The notes under the pieces are model-generated. The model made no database searches, was not told the origin of the DNA, and was given only the letters and a program-made list of their open reading frames with translations. This document shows positions 49,764-61,205 of a DNA stretch of 64,000 nt, in pieces (position 1 is the stretch's first letter; each line of letters starts with the position of its first letter). A program made the position numbers and the translations under genes. Source of the DNA: Cryptomeria japonica (taxonomy: Eukaryota > Streptophyta > Pinopsida > Cupressales > Cupressaceae); assembly GCF_030272615.1 (NCBI RefSeq), contig NC_081412.1, forward strand, positions 345,902,169 to 345,966,168, read 5' to 3'.

Positions 49764-51698
49764 TCATGGCCACACCCACTGTTGCAAAATCTGCAACCAT
49801 TTTGTTGAAGTGCTCCCTTTTACAAACATCTCAGCCTCAAGTTTTAAAGCTATGACACCTTCTAGTGCATGGTTAACTTCTTCAAATACAGGGAGGTAAC
49901 TTTTGTTCATTCTCTTTCCAAAAAAGTGGATCAAAAAGTTGACATCCTTTGCCAATCAGCTTTACCTCTTAATAATCCATTTTCACTTAAGATGGGTGGC
50001 AGTCTAGTCTATCAGAGTGTCCAGGGTCTCCATTATATCCTATATCACATTCCCAAACTGGGAGATGTATGTTTCTACCTAATACATAACTGAACTGTTT
50101 TCCACGGCCTTCAAAGAATCCTTGAATCGCTGTCCTTGTCCATCTACCAGCTAGCTTTATTAGCAATAGTGATCAGCAACCCAAATCTGGAGACCATTTA
50201 TGTTTGATGTCAACTAATATGTTGGAGGCCTTCTCTTGAATTCCATAAAGAATCAGCAAGTTTTTCAATTTCTCCTACTATTAGCTCTAGGAGATTCGTC
50301 TTGAAATGTTCTTTAAGGATTTTTTTCTCTCCCTACAATACTTTATTATGCTCAATCAAAACAATCCTCTCTCATTTTGTCTTCTTTTTTAATCCCTCAT
50401 GTAGAGCAGTGGGTGTTGGGACAGTGGAGGGACCAACCTTTGCAGTGGAAGGAGGCCTGAATTGGAGACAGTGAGAAAGGTTCCTGTGTAATTTCAGATG
50501 ATGTTCCATCATTTTGATTATCTCATCTTTTCTCACAAGGGTTGCCTTTAAATCCATTGTTTCTTTTCTCATTCTCAAATTTTCCTCCTCCAATGCCTTC
50601 AAATCAGCAACCTTCTTTTTGGCAATGTAATAGTTAAATTGAGCATAATCTAGGGCTGCCTTGGATGAATTTTCAACCTCCACCTCTCCAACTTTCTGTG
50701 CAGTTAGCTGCCCCTTGAAATCTTCAGAAATCAATTCATCCATTAGTTTATAGCCTTGTTGTGTGGGTAAGCAAACAGCCCAAGTGACCAACATCTACCC
50801 TTCAATGTTAAATTATAGACGGAAGTACCTCACAGTTTCTTTTGAGTTGAATCTTTGACCAAAGACCCTGCTGGTGTCGTATGTTTGCATCATGTCACAC
50901 AAACCCATTGAAAGGGCAACGTCCCGTCCTGGGAATGATGAGCACCCCAAAATCCTCACTATCTCCCTCCCCTGTTATGGTGCCAAATCGTTAGAGGAAG
51001 AAGCTTTAATATTAGCAACAGTAATATCTTGCTCTTCTTCCCCAACTTCGGTCATCCTTGCCTATGCCCTTGACTTTCTGGTACCCAAATGAAAGGATAC
51101 GGTTCTTAAACTCCATAGTTCTGATGAATTCATCATCATTAAGTAACATTTGGTCAAACTTTCTTCTAATTCATGATGTCCTGGGAATGATGAGCACCCC
51201 AAAATCCTCACTATCTCCCTCCCCTGTTATGGTGCCAAATCATTAGAGGAAGAAGCTTTAATATTAGCAACAGTAATATCTTGCTCTTCTTCCCCAACTT
51301 CGGTCATCCTTGCCTATGCCCTTGACTTTCTGGTGCCCAAATGAAAGGATACGGTTCTTAAACTCCATAGTTCTGATGAATTCATCATCATTAAGTAACA
51401 TTTGGTCAAACTTTCTTCTAATTCATGATTTTTTAGTACTTGGATGATGGTACTGGAAGCTTCTTTTCTTTTTGTGCATAGGGGTAAATTCCCTTAGCTA
51501 CTACATACTTGCCTTCCTCTGCAATTGGCACTTCAGACTCTGCTCCTCCTCTTGTTCTATGTCCATGATAGCCACTATTTTTTTGGATAACCGCACAAGG
51601 TCCTCTTCACATTCCTCAGAGCCCTCGCTCTCTTTGACCAACTGCTGCTTTTCTTCCTCAGAAATGATCCATAGACTAGAGATGGCTACACCATACAC
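49764..51698 (-). pseudogene. Decayed coiled-coil protein of unknown family
   Basis: Minus-strand open frames in succession (51,698-51,501; 50,794-50,372; 49,955-49,764) with stops and shifts between them look like one decayed coding sequence. The middle piece is a Lys/Glu-rich coiled coil (KKKVADLKALEEENLRMRK), followed by a Thr/Pro-rich link. The upstream piece is acidic (SEEEKQQLVKESEGSEECEE). The coiled-coil tail resembles in style the C-terminal part of the family at loci A and B, but I could not show homology. A 251-bp tandem duplication interrupts it. Function unknown. Confidence 0.4.
50927..51428. repeat. 251-bp tandem duplication, nearly identical copies
   Basis: Units 50,927-51,177 and 51,178-51,428. 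Only a few base differences are visible (for example G/A in CCAAATCG/ATTAG), so the duplication is recent compared with the decay of the surrounding coding relic. Confidence 0.93.
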
Positions 51699-52714
51699 TA
51701 GCCATCAACATGCAGATATTAAAGAAGAAATTAGTAAGACAAGTAAATAACTGCGAACTTGAAAGGAAATGAGAGCAGATTACAACACCAGACACACAGA
51801 TTTACCATGGAGAACACAATTCTTGGAGAAAAGTCCACCAAAACTGAGGCAAATCACCTCCTTATCCACTATCTTCAATAGCAAATACAAGCATAGGCCT
51901 ATCGAGCACAGAAACCTGAATCAAACTAATTTTAGTTGTGAGGTTCAAACACAGCTTTCTTACGCACTCTTCAGTTCTGACTTTACATAAGACAGCCTAG
52001 TTGGAATATATGAATACTCTAGGCATTCACTTCAATCACTTCTCTTCCTGCTATTGATTGTAATTCCATGCTAAAATTGTAATTACAATGATTTATTATG
52101 CTTGTACAAACAATCAAGAATCTCAATAGTCAAAAATAGTCAAATAGGAAGGAAATTCAAAGCATTCTAGAGTGTTTTGGGTGTTTCTAAACACATGACA
52201 AAACCATTGCTCCAGTACAAAACTGCCCCAATATTTAGCATTGTGGCATTGAAAACTCCATTTTTTCTTTCTTCTGATGTTTGCACCCTATACTACATAT
52301 CTGCTGGATTGTGCTACATTTCACCTATCAAATCACCAAATCCTCTTACAAACCACACCTCCCCAATACAAAGGTTTTTGGTCCCTTAAAACTATGAAAA
52401 TTCAAAAAAATGAGTGATAGCCCTCTCAGCTGACAACATGGCTGCAACCCAACATTTAGGGAGTCAAGTTTGGCACAGCCAGCTGTGTTGTAGCCATACA
52501 AAACTTCCCTACCTGTGTCAAGGTGTAAGTCAAAACCTTATCGAGTAGGCAATACTTTGCAGTGTGACAAATTACGTGATGCTTCACCAAAATTCAGTTG
52601 CATAGTTTTTGAGTCAAACTCATTGACCAATATTTCATGAATACTAGTTGACAAGAACCCATCTCTCATGTGCATGAATAGACCAATTGGCACTCATAAA
52701 ATCTAGGTGATGCT

Positions 52715-52865
52715 AACAAAGGGTGAAGCATCAAGGTTACCCAAGAGTTTCCCATCCCAATGCTACTCCAAATCCAATACGCTTAACCATTGATTTCTTC
52801 CCCCAAGATAAAGCCCACTTAGTTTGTCAATTCTTGCTAGTAGGTCATATTTGAGTCCTTGTTTC
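52715..52865 (-). pseudogene. 5S rRNA-like relic
   Basis: On the + strand 52,735-52,795 parallels the reverse complement of plant 5S rRNA: TACCCAAGAGTTTCCCATCC, then GCTACTCC and ACGCTTAAC occur in the order and spacing of CCCAGGAGGTCACCCATCC, CTACTCTC and ACGCTTAAC. Similarity continues weakly to both sides. It is too diverged to be a working 5S gene; a 5S pseudogene or the 5S-derived head of a SINE are both possible. Confidence 0.5.
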
Positions 52866-53019
52866 CAAAAGTTGTGAAGGTTGTCATCGTCATTTTTAGC
52901 TAATGCCTTTGCATGGTCAACAAATGGAATTATCTAAAGCATCAAGCAGGGTGAACACTGAAGATTGAATGAAGAGATGTCAAAGATGTTATAAGGCAAA
53001 GAAATGGTCATCAAGGTCC

Positions 53020-53105
53020 CTGTTGTGACCTATTTCACACATCGCCCCATTGTGAATGGTGACCTGTTGTGACCTAATTCACACATCACCCCGTCACAGA
53101 TGGGG
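53020..53105. repeat. Short direct repeat (GTTGTGACCTAWTTCACACATC)
   Basis: Two imperfect copies of about 45 bp starting near 53,023 and 53,067, in AT-rich DNA upstream of locus B. Confidence 0.7.
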
Positions 53106-53289
53106 ACCCCCTTGTTTTTGCTTTTTTTAGGTTTTGTCCTAGCTTTGCATTTTCATAAATCTTCATTTTGAGAGAGTTTAGAGTTAGAGTTTTGAGGTCA
53201 TTCGGGCCAGATTGAGAATTTATTCTCAGAATTGAATTTGAACGCTGCCAAAGCCTTTAGAAGGTCTGAAGGACGAAAATCGCAATTGC

Positions 53290-53790
53290 TTGGAGTCATT
53301 TCTGACAACCTACTATTTTTAGAAATTTTTGCTTTTTTTGCTTTTTTCTTTTTTGAAACTAGCATCTGGGTTTTGTTCTTTGAGCTATTTTATTACTGCC
53401 CATTTTGTCAGAATTTGAAAATCTCGCTTCTAGATATAAAAAGCAAGGCCTCGAAAATTTTGCTTTTTTTCTAAGATAAGGGTTTTGTTCTTTAGGTCAT
53501 TTTGATCCTACCCATGTCTTCAGATTCAAAAAATTTTGTTTCTACGTGTAAAAAGCAAGGGTTTGAAAAAATCTTTTTCTGCGATTAGGGTTTTGATCCT
53601 CATGCCAAATTATACCTACCCATGTTCTCAGATTTTGAAAATTATGTCTCCAAGGGTAAAAAGCAAAATGCAAACCCTAATTAGGGTTTCGTTCCAAAAG
53701 ATCAGCTGTAAAATCAGTACCCATGTTCTCAGATTTCAGAAATAAGATTTCTAAGTGCTAAAAACCCTAATTAGGGTTTCTGTCCAGATG
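53290..53790. repeat. Degenerate tandem repeat of ~90-112 bp units
   Basis: About five units. AGGGTTTTGTTC-type starts occur at about 53,368, 53,480, 53,588, 53,684 and 53,774. Each unit carries TACCCATGTTCTCAGATTT and TAAAAAGCAA phrases. The last two unit borders form CCCTAATTAGGG palindromes. Confidence 0.75.
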
Positions 53791-54437
53791 AACCAGTAAG
53801 GTATGAACATGGCATGAACACTATTGAAGGGTTCAAATATGGCACATTGAAAATTTCGTCCAGGTTGAAGAAATAAAAAAATGGTGGACAAATTCAAGAA
53901 GGCTCAAGGTTAAGCAAGAGGACTGGCAAACGATCAGTTAAAATTAGCTAAGGATGTCAAATGTGGAGGAAGTTTGAGCAAGATCAATTTAAAAATTGTC
54001 CAAGTGTTAAACTCCTACCAAGAGTTAACTAACTAATGGCAAGGGTTACTTAACCCCTGCCTAAGGTTAAGCTTATTCATGCACCAAAAATGTTTGACAA
54101 TTTTCAATGTGCACCTCTTGTACAAGGAAGAAATTCTTTCCAAGTTCAGTTTAAAAACATGGCATAAGGAAGATGTGCAAAATTTGCCAAAGCTTGAGAA
54201 AGAATGTAGGGCCCACTTAGGCAAAATTGAAAATGGCATAGAATAAAAATGATATAAATTTCCTAGTTGGCAATAAAAGATGACTTGGTGATAAAAGATG
54301 ACATGGCATTCCAAGAGAATTAAAGAAGGCAAGTATGATGACTTGACATTTAAGCAATTAAAGTCAAAAAAAATTATAAAATAAAATAAAAAAATAAACA
54401 TTTTTTTTTTTTGGGCATGCCTTCCTCAAATTTGAAT

Positions 54438-54677
54438 TTCTAGAAGGAGATTTAAAACAAATAAAACTTTCTTAAATCACAAATTCCTTCTAGAAGGAAG
54501 AATAAAGCATTAAAACTTTCTAAATTTACTTCCTTGTGTGACAAGCAAAATGTTTAGATAAAGCTTCTAGAAGTCTCCAAGACAACTATAAGACAAGGTT
54601 TCATTTCATTAAAGACTCCATTATTTGCCTAGCAAAAAAAATTCAGACTTCTAGAGGATAAAATAAAGCTTCTAGAA
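54438..54677 (+). promoter_or_regulatory. Cluster of TTCTAGAA heat-shock-element cores upstream of locus B
   Basis: Exact TTCTAGAA at 54,438, 54,488, 54,565 and 54,670, and a 7/8 match at 54,649. TTCnnGAA is the paired half-site recognised by plant heat-shock factors. The last copy is 15 bp before a TATA box. Binding is inferred; most copies are two-unit sites and so would be weak singly. Confidence 0.45.
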
Positions 54678-54691
54678 GCCATCAAAGAAGC

Positions 54692-54698
54692 TATAAAA
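54692..54698 (+). promoter_or_regulatory. TATA box upstream of locus B
   Basis: TATAAAA in CTATAAAAGG, immediately after the TTCTAGAA cluster. About 2.5 kb of leader separates it from the locus B reading frame, so another promoter closer to the gene cannot be excluded. Confidence 0.45.
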
Positions 54699-55529
54699 GG
54701 AAGTTTCATCTCATTAATTCTTCTTTCTTCAAAACAAAGATTGAATTCCTAAAATTTGCCAAAGGGAGCAGCTCCAGAGATTGATTAAGTTATCAAATTT
54801 GCAGCGGGGTTAGAAAAATTCGACTTTGGATAACAGTTTGAAGGTATAGATTCAAGGGTTTAAAGGAAATAAGTTTGATATCCTCTTCAAATTTGCCATT
54901 TACAGCAGACTGAGGGTTTGCTGATTAAATTCTGAGTTCACAATTAATCCATCTTTGAATCTACCTTGGGAAAAGAATTCAAATCTGCACATAGACTCCT
55001 TATAAATCTTTCAAATCTGTCCCCAAAAAAAATTCATTCAAGATCGTCCTGTTGTGCGTTGCACATGCTCCCTGTCGCCGACAGGGTCCCCCTTTTTCCC
55101 CTTTTTGAGTGTCTCGCGTCTTTTCGAGCGAGCCCGCGTTCAAGTTGAGGCAGTGATGATGTTCAAAGAAAAGAAGCCAGTGATTCCATTAGGCTAGTCT
55201 AGCCCTCAAGCACGAATTCCAAGAGATTGTTCAAAATTGTGAAATCGCCTTGAATAGGCGTAAGATGATAGAGGTTGGCGAAGCCCGCCAAGCAAAGGAC
55301 AGCGCGTCTAAAAGTCGCATGACAACCCAAAATTGTCATTTTTCGCGTAAGAGCGATGAGATAGATTACATGAGGTTCGTTTTTACAGAGTTTACGAGAT
55401 TTGAACGAATGACGATTTTCGCCAGCTGGAGAAGGAGAAGCGAATTTCGTTTCAAAATGCCAAAGTTGACAAACTCGCCCAAGTGCCCAAGCTCGCACTT
55501 CTTGAGGAAAAGTTTAAAATCGCCAAAAT

Positions 55530-56210
55530 GCCCAGGAAGGGCGAATTTCGGACTTTTTGGTTAAAATGAGAGAAATTCACAAAAATTGCTGAAATGGGCC
55601 TAAGGTCCGAAATTCACAAAGTTTGCAAAATCGCCAGGGGGGCCGAATTTCGGACCCTGGGGTTAAAATGAGAGAAAACGCAAAAAATTGGCAAAATCAC
55701 CCAGGGGGCCAAAATTTCAAAAAGTTCAAAAGTTGGCAAAATGGGCCAAAGGTCCGAAAAATGCTTTAAGTTGCCAAAAAACCTCCCAGGTTCGAATTTC
55801 ACTTTAAGTTGCCTAATTTTGGACCCTGGGGCCGAAATTTTAAAAATGCCTTGAGTTTGCAAAAAACGTGAAAGGTCTGAAATACTTTAAGTTTGCAAAA
55901 AACGTGAAAGGTCCGAAATTCGCTTTAAGTTTGCAAAAAACGTGAAAGGTCAGAAATTCGCTTTAAGTTTGCAAAAAACGTGAAAGGTCCTAATTTATCT
56001 TTAAAATTCGCAAAATCGCCCAGAGGGCCGAATTTCGGACCCTAAGAGCAAAATGAAAAAATTGATAAGTTTGCAAAAACCTCCCAAGGTCCGAAAATGC
56101 CTTGGATTCGCGAAAACGTTAAAAGGTCCGAAATTGGCTTAAAGTTCGCTAAAGTTGCCAAAATCGCCCAGAGGGCCGAATTTCGGACCCTAAGGGCAAA
56201 ATGAGAAATT
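55530..56210. repeat. Repetitive CpG-bearing leader of locus B
   Basis: GGCCGAATTTCGGACCCT followed by AAAATGAGA recurs at about 55,535, 55,640, 56,025 and 56,172, each after AAATCGCC. Four units of AAGTTTGCAAAAAACGTGAA start at 55,853, 55,889, 55,927 and 55,965 (36-38 bp period). The stretch has many more CpG sites than the AT-rich DNA on either side. No coding sequence is supported. Confidence 0.8.
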
Positions 56211-56821
56211 TAATAAAGTCGCGAAAGCTTCCAGGGGTCCGAAGTTTGTTTAAAATTGCCAAAAGCGTCTAAATAGTCCGAAAATACAGGCATCCGAAGT
56301 TCACCTTGCTCGCGAAAGCTTCCAAAGGTCCAAGATTCACCATCTAGGGCGAAAATCGCAACGCATAAGGCAAGCATAGGGGATTCAAAATCGGTAAAAT
56401 CCCCCATTCCTCCAAAGAACACAGCACAGAAAGTGTATCAGACAGCAAAACGTGAAAAACGTGAAGTCCGTAATTTAGAGAAGGGGAGACGTGAGGTTTA
56501 AAAGCCTGCAAAACCCCTCCATACCACCGAAGTTCGCGTGAGAGAGGATCGCATTGGGTTTTGAAAGGGAAGCCAGAAAGTATAATTTGCATTCGAGGTA
56601 AAACGCTAACATAAACCCTTCCAAGCGTCCAGGTTCAAATTGCTAAATCACACAAGGTAAAAAAATCGCCTAGTTTAAAACTCAACATTGCAAATTCTTT
56701 TCCAACCACAGCCGCAAAAATTTGAATCAAAGAAATAACCGTTGGAATTGAAAATTTGCAAAACTATCCGTCCGTTCTTGCGCAGCAAGTCGAGCAATTT
56801 CTCGCCATCCATTTTCATCAG

Positions 56822-57245
56822 GTAAGTACGCTTTGTCTCTCTTGATCGTTTGAAATATTTATAAATTGGATGCATGCCTGTGCAAAAGTGATTAAAATGC
56901 TTAAATCTTCAAATTCACATCTTTTTTCCGATTATTAAAGCGTCATGCAAAGCAATCGAAATTAGAATTTGCTCCTAAGGATCAGCTAGAAGTTGCATTT
57001 TCAAACTTAGGAGAATTTTTTGAGCTTTGTCCCTTTTGAAAATTAATCCAGAAAATGCTTAAGTAAATTCGCAATCAAAAGCTTCATGAATAAATGTTTT
57101 GCTCAATCAAGCTTTCAGATAGCAATATCATGTCGTTTCCAATTCAATTTTTTTTTTTGAATTAACCCTTGAATGCTGGCATATTCTCTATCTAACCTGC
57201 CTTACTTCTTTTATATTGCCTCGTAATCCGCGTCCAGCAATGCAG
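56822..57245 (+). other. Probable leader intron of locus B
   Basis: Strong donor CAG|GTAAGT at 56,822 and acceptor CAATGCAG ending at 57,245, five bases before the ATG at 57,251. Locus C has the same arrangement (63,272-63,487), which supports the intron. Confidence 0.55.
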
Positions 57246-60200
57246 GATAAATGCCTAAATCGACGGTGGAATCATAAAAAACGCCCTCTATAGTCGAGAC
57301 ATCGTGAGCATCCAAATCAGATATCCCACGCAAAGTCGAAAGGATGAAGTACCAGTATCAAAGAGGGGGATTGAGGGAGTCAAAAGTTCAGAGTGTCACA
57401 GCGTCGGTGATACCGACCTAGGCCATATTGATATCCAAGACTTCAAGAATCGGGTCTTCTCCCCTAACGCATATGGCAAGCCCAGACAGATGGTGGAAAG
57501 TGGCATCGCCCAAGCGGCGGGATTTCCTCTAGCAGTACAAAACTATGAGTTAGTGGTAGAGGTTGCTCGACATTATCAGCCAGGTTCCAAATTGGTGCTC
57601 CTCGAGAATATGACTCTCGCCAACTTCACTCTTGAGGCCATTGGCGACGCATTCGACATTCCCTTCCCAAACAATCCCACGGCCACGACAATAGACGAAG
57701 CACAGGGGGCATATGATATGAATCCGGCCAGATGCAGAACACTGATCAATGAAGAGTGGTACAAGGAGAGAAGGCCTCCAAGTGCCAGAATTGGGAAAAA
57801 AACCCCAAGAAGTGACTTTCACAATGAGCATGGGGATATGGTCACATTACTCAGCAGGGTTATGGGACTTCCTAAATCCAACTACTTTGAAGAGTGTATG
57901 CTTTATTTCACAGAGCAAGTCTTCGCTGGGAAGTCTAAGTTTGACTGGGCCCAGATTATAAGCGTCAACATCCACACTCAGCTAATTGAGCTCGAGAGTA
58001 AAAAGTACTTCACTATGACCTCCTACTTGGTCTACATGTTCGCCAAGAACCAGCCACTGCCAGGTTTGATAATGAAAGGTGAAATCGAGAATGGGCCTGG
58101 TCAGGTAAAGGTATATGATTGTTACCCATAGCTTCACTATCAGGATATAGCTCAGAGAGAAAAGAACAGCCCAGCTTATACAGTTGGCCAGTATGAGCGC
58201 GTCAATGACGCCTTCACAATGCGCCTGGTCAGGCTAATGCAGGGAGGATTACACATAAGGCTCTCGGAGCAAGCTACTATCCTGGTACAGAGATACGGAG
58301 CCTGGTTCATCCAATTCCCAAGGTTCTCCTATATCCGAATAGCGGGCTTTGATGGTGCCCCTCTCCGACTTCCACGGTACCCAACCGACAAGATAGTTCT
58401 TCTGGAAGTCGCAAGGCAGTCGCGTCCGGCCAGCATCTTACTCAGAGATAGCAAGCAGGCTGGATTCACGTTCCCCATGATTATAGGCAACTAGGATGTC
58501 CATCTGAAGACCCCCACCCTAGCAGAGGAATCCTTCGTAGAGCTGGCTTCCTATGGCCTACAAGAGCATTTTCCAAGGAAATGCTTTGATCACGATAATC
58601 TGGCAAAGAGAGCCTATGGGAGGCGGTACAGAGCAAAGGAATCAGTTGAAGATTATTGGAAAAACTGCTCTAATGACTATGAGGTCCGAAGGCGTGAATA
58701 TTCAAGGCTGAGTGTGCAGCAAATGCGACTCTTTGAATACCGCCGGGTCCCGGGTCAACTCACGGATTCAGGGAATTGTCTGCAAGTCCAGGAATTTGAG
58801 GCAGTGAGACATCTTCTACCAGGCGTTGATTGGTCGCAGGACCCTATCACTGATTTTGAGGCAGTCATGGCAGCCCCAGCAAGATATACAGACCTATGGT
58901 TGCATCAGCAGATTGAAAGGCTAATTCATGAGGGAGTCCAGTTCACTTACCACTTAATGGGCAGCCTCGATTCTCAGTCTTCCGAAGATGAGGGAACTTC
59001 CAGTGCACCCAGAGAAGAAATTGAGAAACCTGAAAAGAGAAAGAAGGCTAAGGCTTGCAGAGGAACTCGGACATCCAAGAGAACAAGAAGGGAAAAGATT
59101 CCCATTAGGAGGCCAGAGGTCACTTCATCATCAAACGACGCCAGTTCGTCTAACGATGTAGTAGAATTGGATTATATACCTGCTCCTCCTTCCCAGAGTG
59201 ACATCGATGCATTTGGAGCTGATGATCCTCCCGCACCCAACATGCTAGAAGCCGAGCTAATAGCTATTGAACCAGCCGAGTCGAGTAACCAAATTGAGGA
59301 AGGAGAAATTCCATCCATCCAGGGGATCAAAGTGCAAGAACCCACCCAACAGAGTCGCCATGAACTGCTGCTCCATAACACTGCCAAAGATGACTCTACC
59401 GTTGAAGGAGAGCAAAAGACAGAGGAGACCCGCGACCTTGAAAAGACTGAAGAGCTACCATCACACGAAGGCATCAGGCAATTGTTCAGCGATGTAGGAG
59501 AAAACTCTGCTGCAAGCAAAGAGCTTGACACCTCCTCCACCCCTCCGGTAACAGAACAGCTGCGAATTTGCGATGAGTCGACTGAAAACATCAAAGAACA
59601 GAATGCAAACTTAACCATATCGTCAGCCCAGACAGTACCTCAAGAATGGTTGATTGCCAGAGCTCAACGCAAGGCCGCCACCAAACCACCTATTGATTTG
59701 GAGGACATCTTCTCACGCATGGACCAAGCTAAAGCTAAGGGGAAGAAAAAGCCCAAGGCATATTCTAGAATGACTAAAGATGATCAAAGGAACCGCACTC
59801 TTCACATTGCCACCCCGCCTGTAGACAAGCCAGCAGATCAGATTACACTGGCAGATTATAGCATCACGACCATCCCCATCGGACGAGCCACTAAGGAACA
59901 GGAAAAGGAGGAATTCAAGGATTCAGTACAGAACATGCTCAGGCAACTTGAAGAGATAACAGCTGAAAAAGACATGTATCGAGCTCGTGCTGAGTAGGCC
60001 GAGGGATACATCGATCAACTCCTGAGACCATTACACAATGCTTTCGAATCCCACATTCCCCCAACAGCATTGGCACAAAGGACCACAACTGAATTTGAAG
60101 GAGTACGGGACACTGCAAGGGCCGTCAAAGAATGGATACAAGGCATCAAAGGGAGGGGAGAACGAATCCTCGAAGAAGTAAAAGAGATGGCTCACCATCG

Positions 60201-60885
60201 AGAGACCACCCTGGTCCGGCTATTAGAGGTAAAGAGGGAATCCCTTCGAATGCATGAAGTGGCTGCCACTACTCTTCCCCTCATGAGAGCTCTCTTCTGG
60301 ACCCATGCACAGATTCCTACATTACCCACCATCCTAGATCCTCATTACATCAGCACTCTTAAGGAATGGTACTGGACTATCACCATGAAAAATGACACAA
60401 GAGAAATCATTGATAAAGAACACGATGCGTGCGAGACAATTCTGAACACCATGCAAGAACTAGGCAAAATGATCCTCCGATCAATGGTCTTGGGTTGGCA
60501 AAATGCCCTGTCCAATAAAGTGATACGACCAGACTCGGAAGAAAGACTAGGGACAGATAGGATCACCTATTCCGTTAAGGACCTAAGTTTCGCTGGTCAA
60601 TTCCAGTCAGACATGTTGTGCTTCGAGCGTAATCATTCCAGCTGGAAGGATGGTTTGAAGCACGTGGACCAATATCTTGAGGGCATGCAATATAAAATTC
60701 GTCATCCTCCTATGCCTCCCTTCAGTCTGCTATTCCAATTATGCATCAGGTTCCAGGAGTATGTTTGTGAGGAGCGTGCGGCAGGTCGTAATCTTTGGCA
60801 GGAATATTTGCATGGTGAAGATGAGTTCTTGGAAAAGGAATCTACAAATGGAAAAGAGAAAGTGCTTTTTCCTTTTAAATCTTGA
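57246..60885 (+). pseudogene. Locus B: best-preserved member of the unknown large protein family
   Basis: The likely ancestral start is the ATG at 57,251, but its frame meets TAA at 57,275 and TGA at 57,305 and shifts near 57,370-57,390 (a G-run). From there one frame stays open to TGA at 60,883, interrupted only by TAG at 58,129, 58,492 and 59,995: about 1,160 codons. Blocks in order: GDTDLGHIDIQDF; IGDAFDIPF; MVTLLSRVMGLPKSNYFEE; MTSYLVYMF; a central block ending LRLPRYPTDKI; an acidic/Ser linker with a basic patch (RKKAKACRGTRTSKRTRREK), a possible nuclear signal; a QLEEITAEKDMYRARAE coiled coil; and a helical C-terminus (KEWYWTIT...). It lacks the insert seen in locus A. No reverse transcriptase, integrase or transposase motif is present. 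Function unknown; possibilities are a non-autonomous retroelement protein or a transposon-derived plant gene family. Confidence 0.75.
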
Positions 60886-61131
60886 AAATGCACTTTTTGG
60901 CCAAAAGGTCATGTTTGACTTCCAAGTCAACTAAAATGTAAAACTTTATGAATGCACCTTTTTGGATTATTTTTGGATATGTTCTAATTACCTTTTTGGG
61001 TAGTTATTACTCCCTTTGGGGTGGTTGTTGATATTTGCCTCCCATTTATGGGTATGGGCAGCCATGTTTTATGGATGAATTTGGGCCACTTGTTTAGATA
61101 AGATCTTGGCCATTCATCCATTTTTGAAGCC
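60886..61131. other. 3' flank of locus B
   Basis: AT-rich spacer between the reading frame and the downstream TATA-like block, similar in length to the equivalent stretch after locus A. Confidence 0.4.
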
Positions 61132-61205
61132 TATTTAAGGGACTGGTTTTCCCTCATTTTGTAAGAAGTTCTTGGATTGTTGCAAAAGCTCTGGCTAAAT
61201 TTACA
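61132..61205 (+). promoter_or_regulatory. TATA-like box and conserved block downstream of locus B
   Basis: TATTTAAG (61,132), TTTTGTAA (61,157) and GCAAAAGCTCTGGCTAAA (61,182 onward) occur in the same order as after locus A. The TATA context CTATTTAAGGGACTG also matches the box upstream of locus A. This suggests an LTR-like unit repeated before and after family members. Confidence 0.5.

Noticed and set aside
53670-53790. CCCTAATTAGGG motifs as telomere-like repeats
   Set aside because: Single AGGG units at ~100-bp spacing are not tandem TTTAGGG arrays; they belong to the larger degenerate tandem repeat.
55199-56592. Several overlapping open frames on both strands in the locus B leader
   Set aside because: They run across tandem repeats, overlap each other and have no recognisable domain; the repeat structure explains them.
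59172-59618. 148-codon minus-strand open frame inside locus B
   Set aside because: It is the antisense shadow of the Ser/Glu-rich linker of the locus B reading frame.
58129-59997. In-frame TAG codons of locus B as programmed read-through or recoding
   Set aside because: Three separate TAGs at non-homologous places, further TAG and TGA stops in other copies, and a paralogue with CAG at one site fit decay by C-to-T change better; no read-through context was seen.
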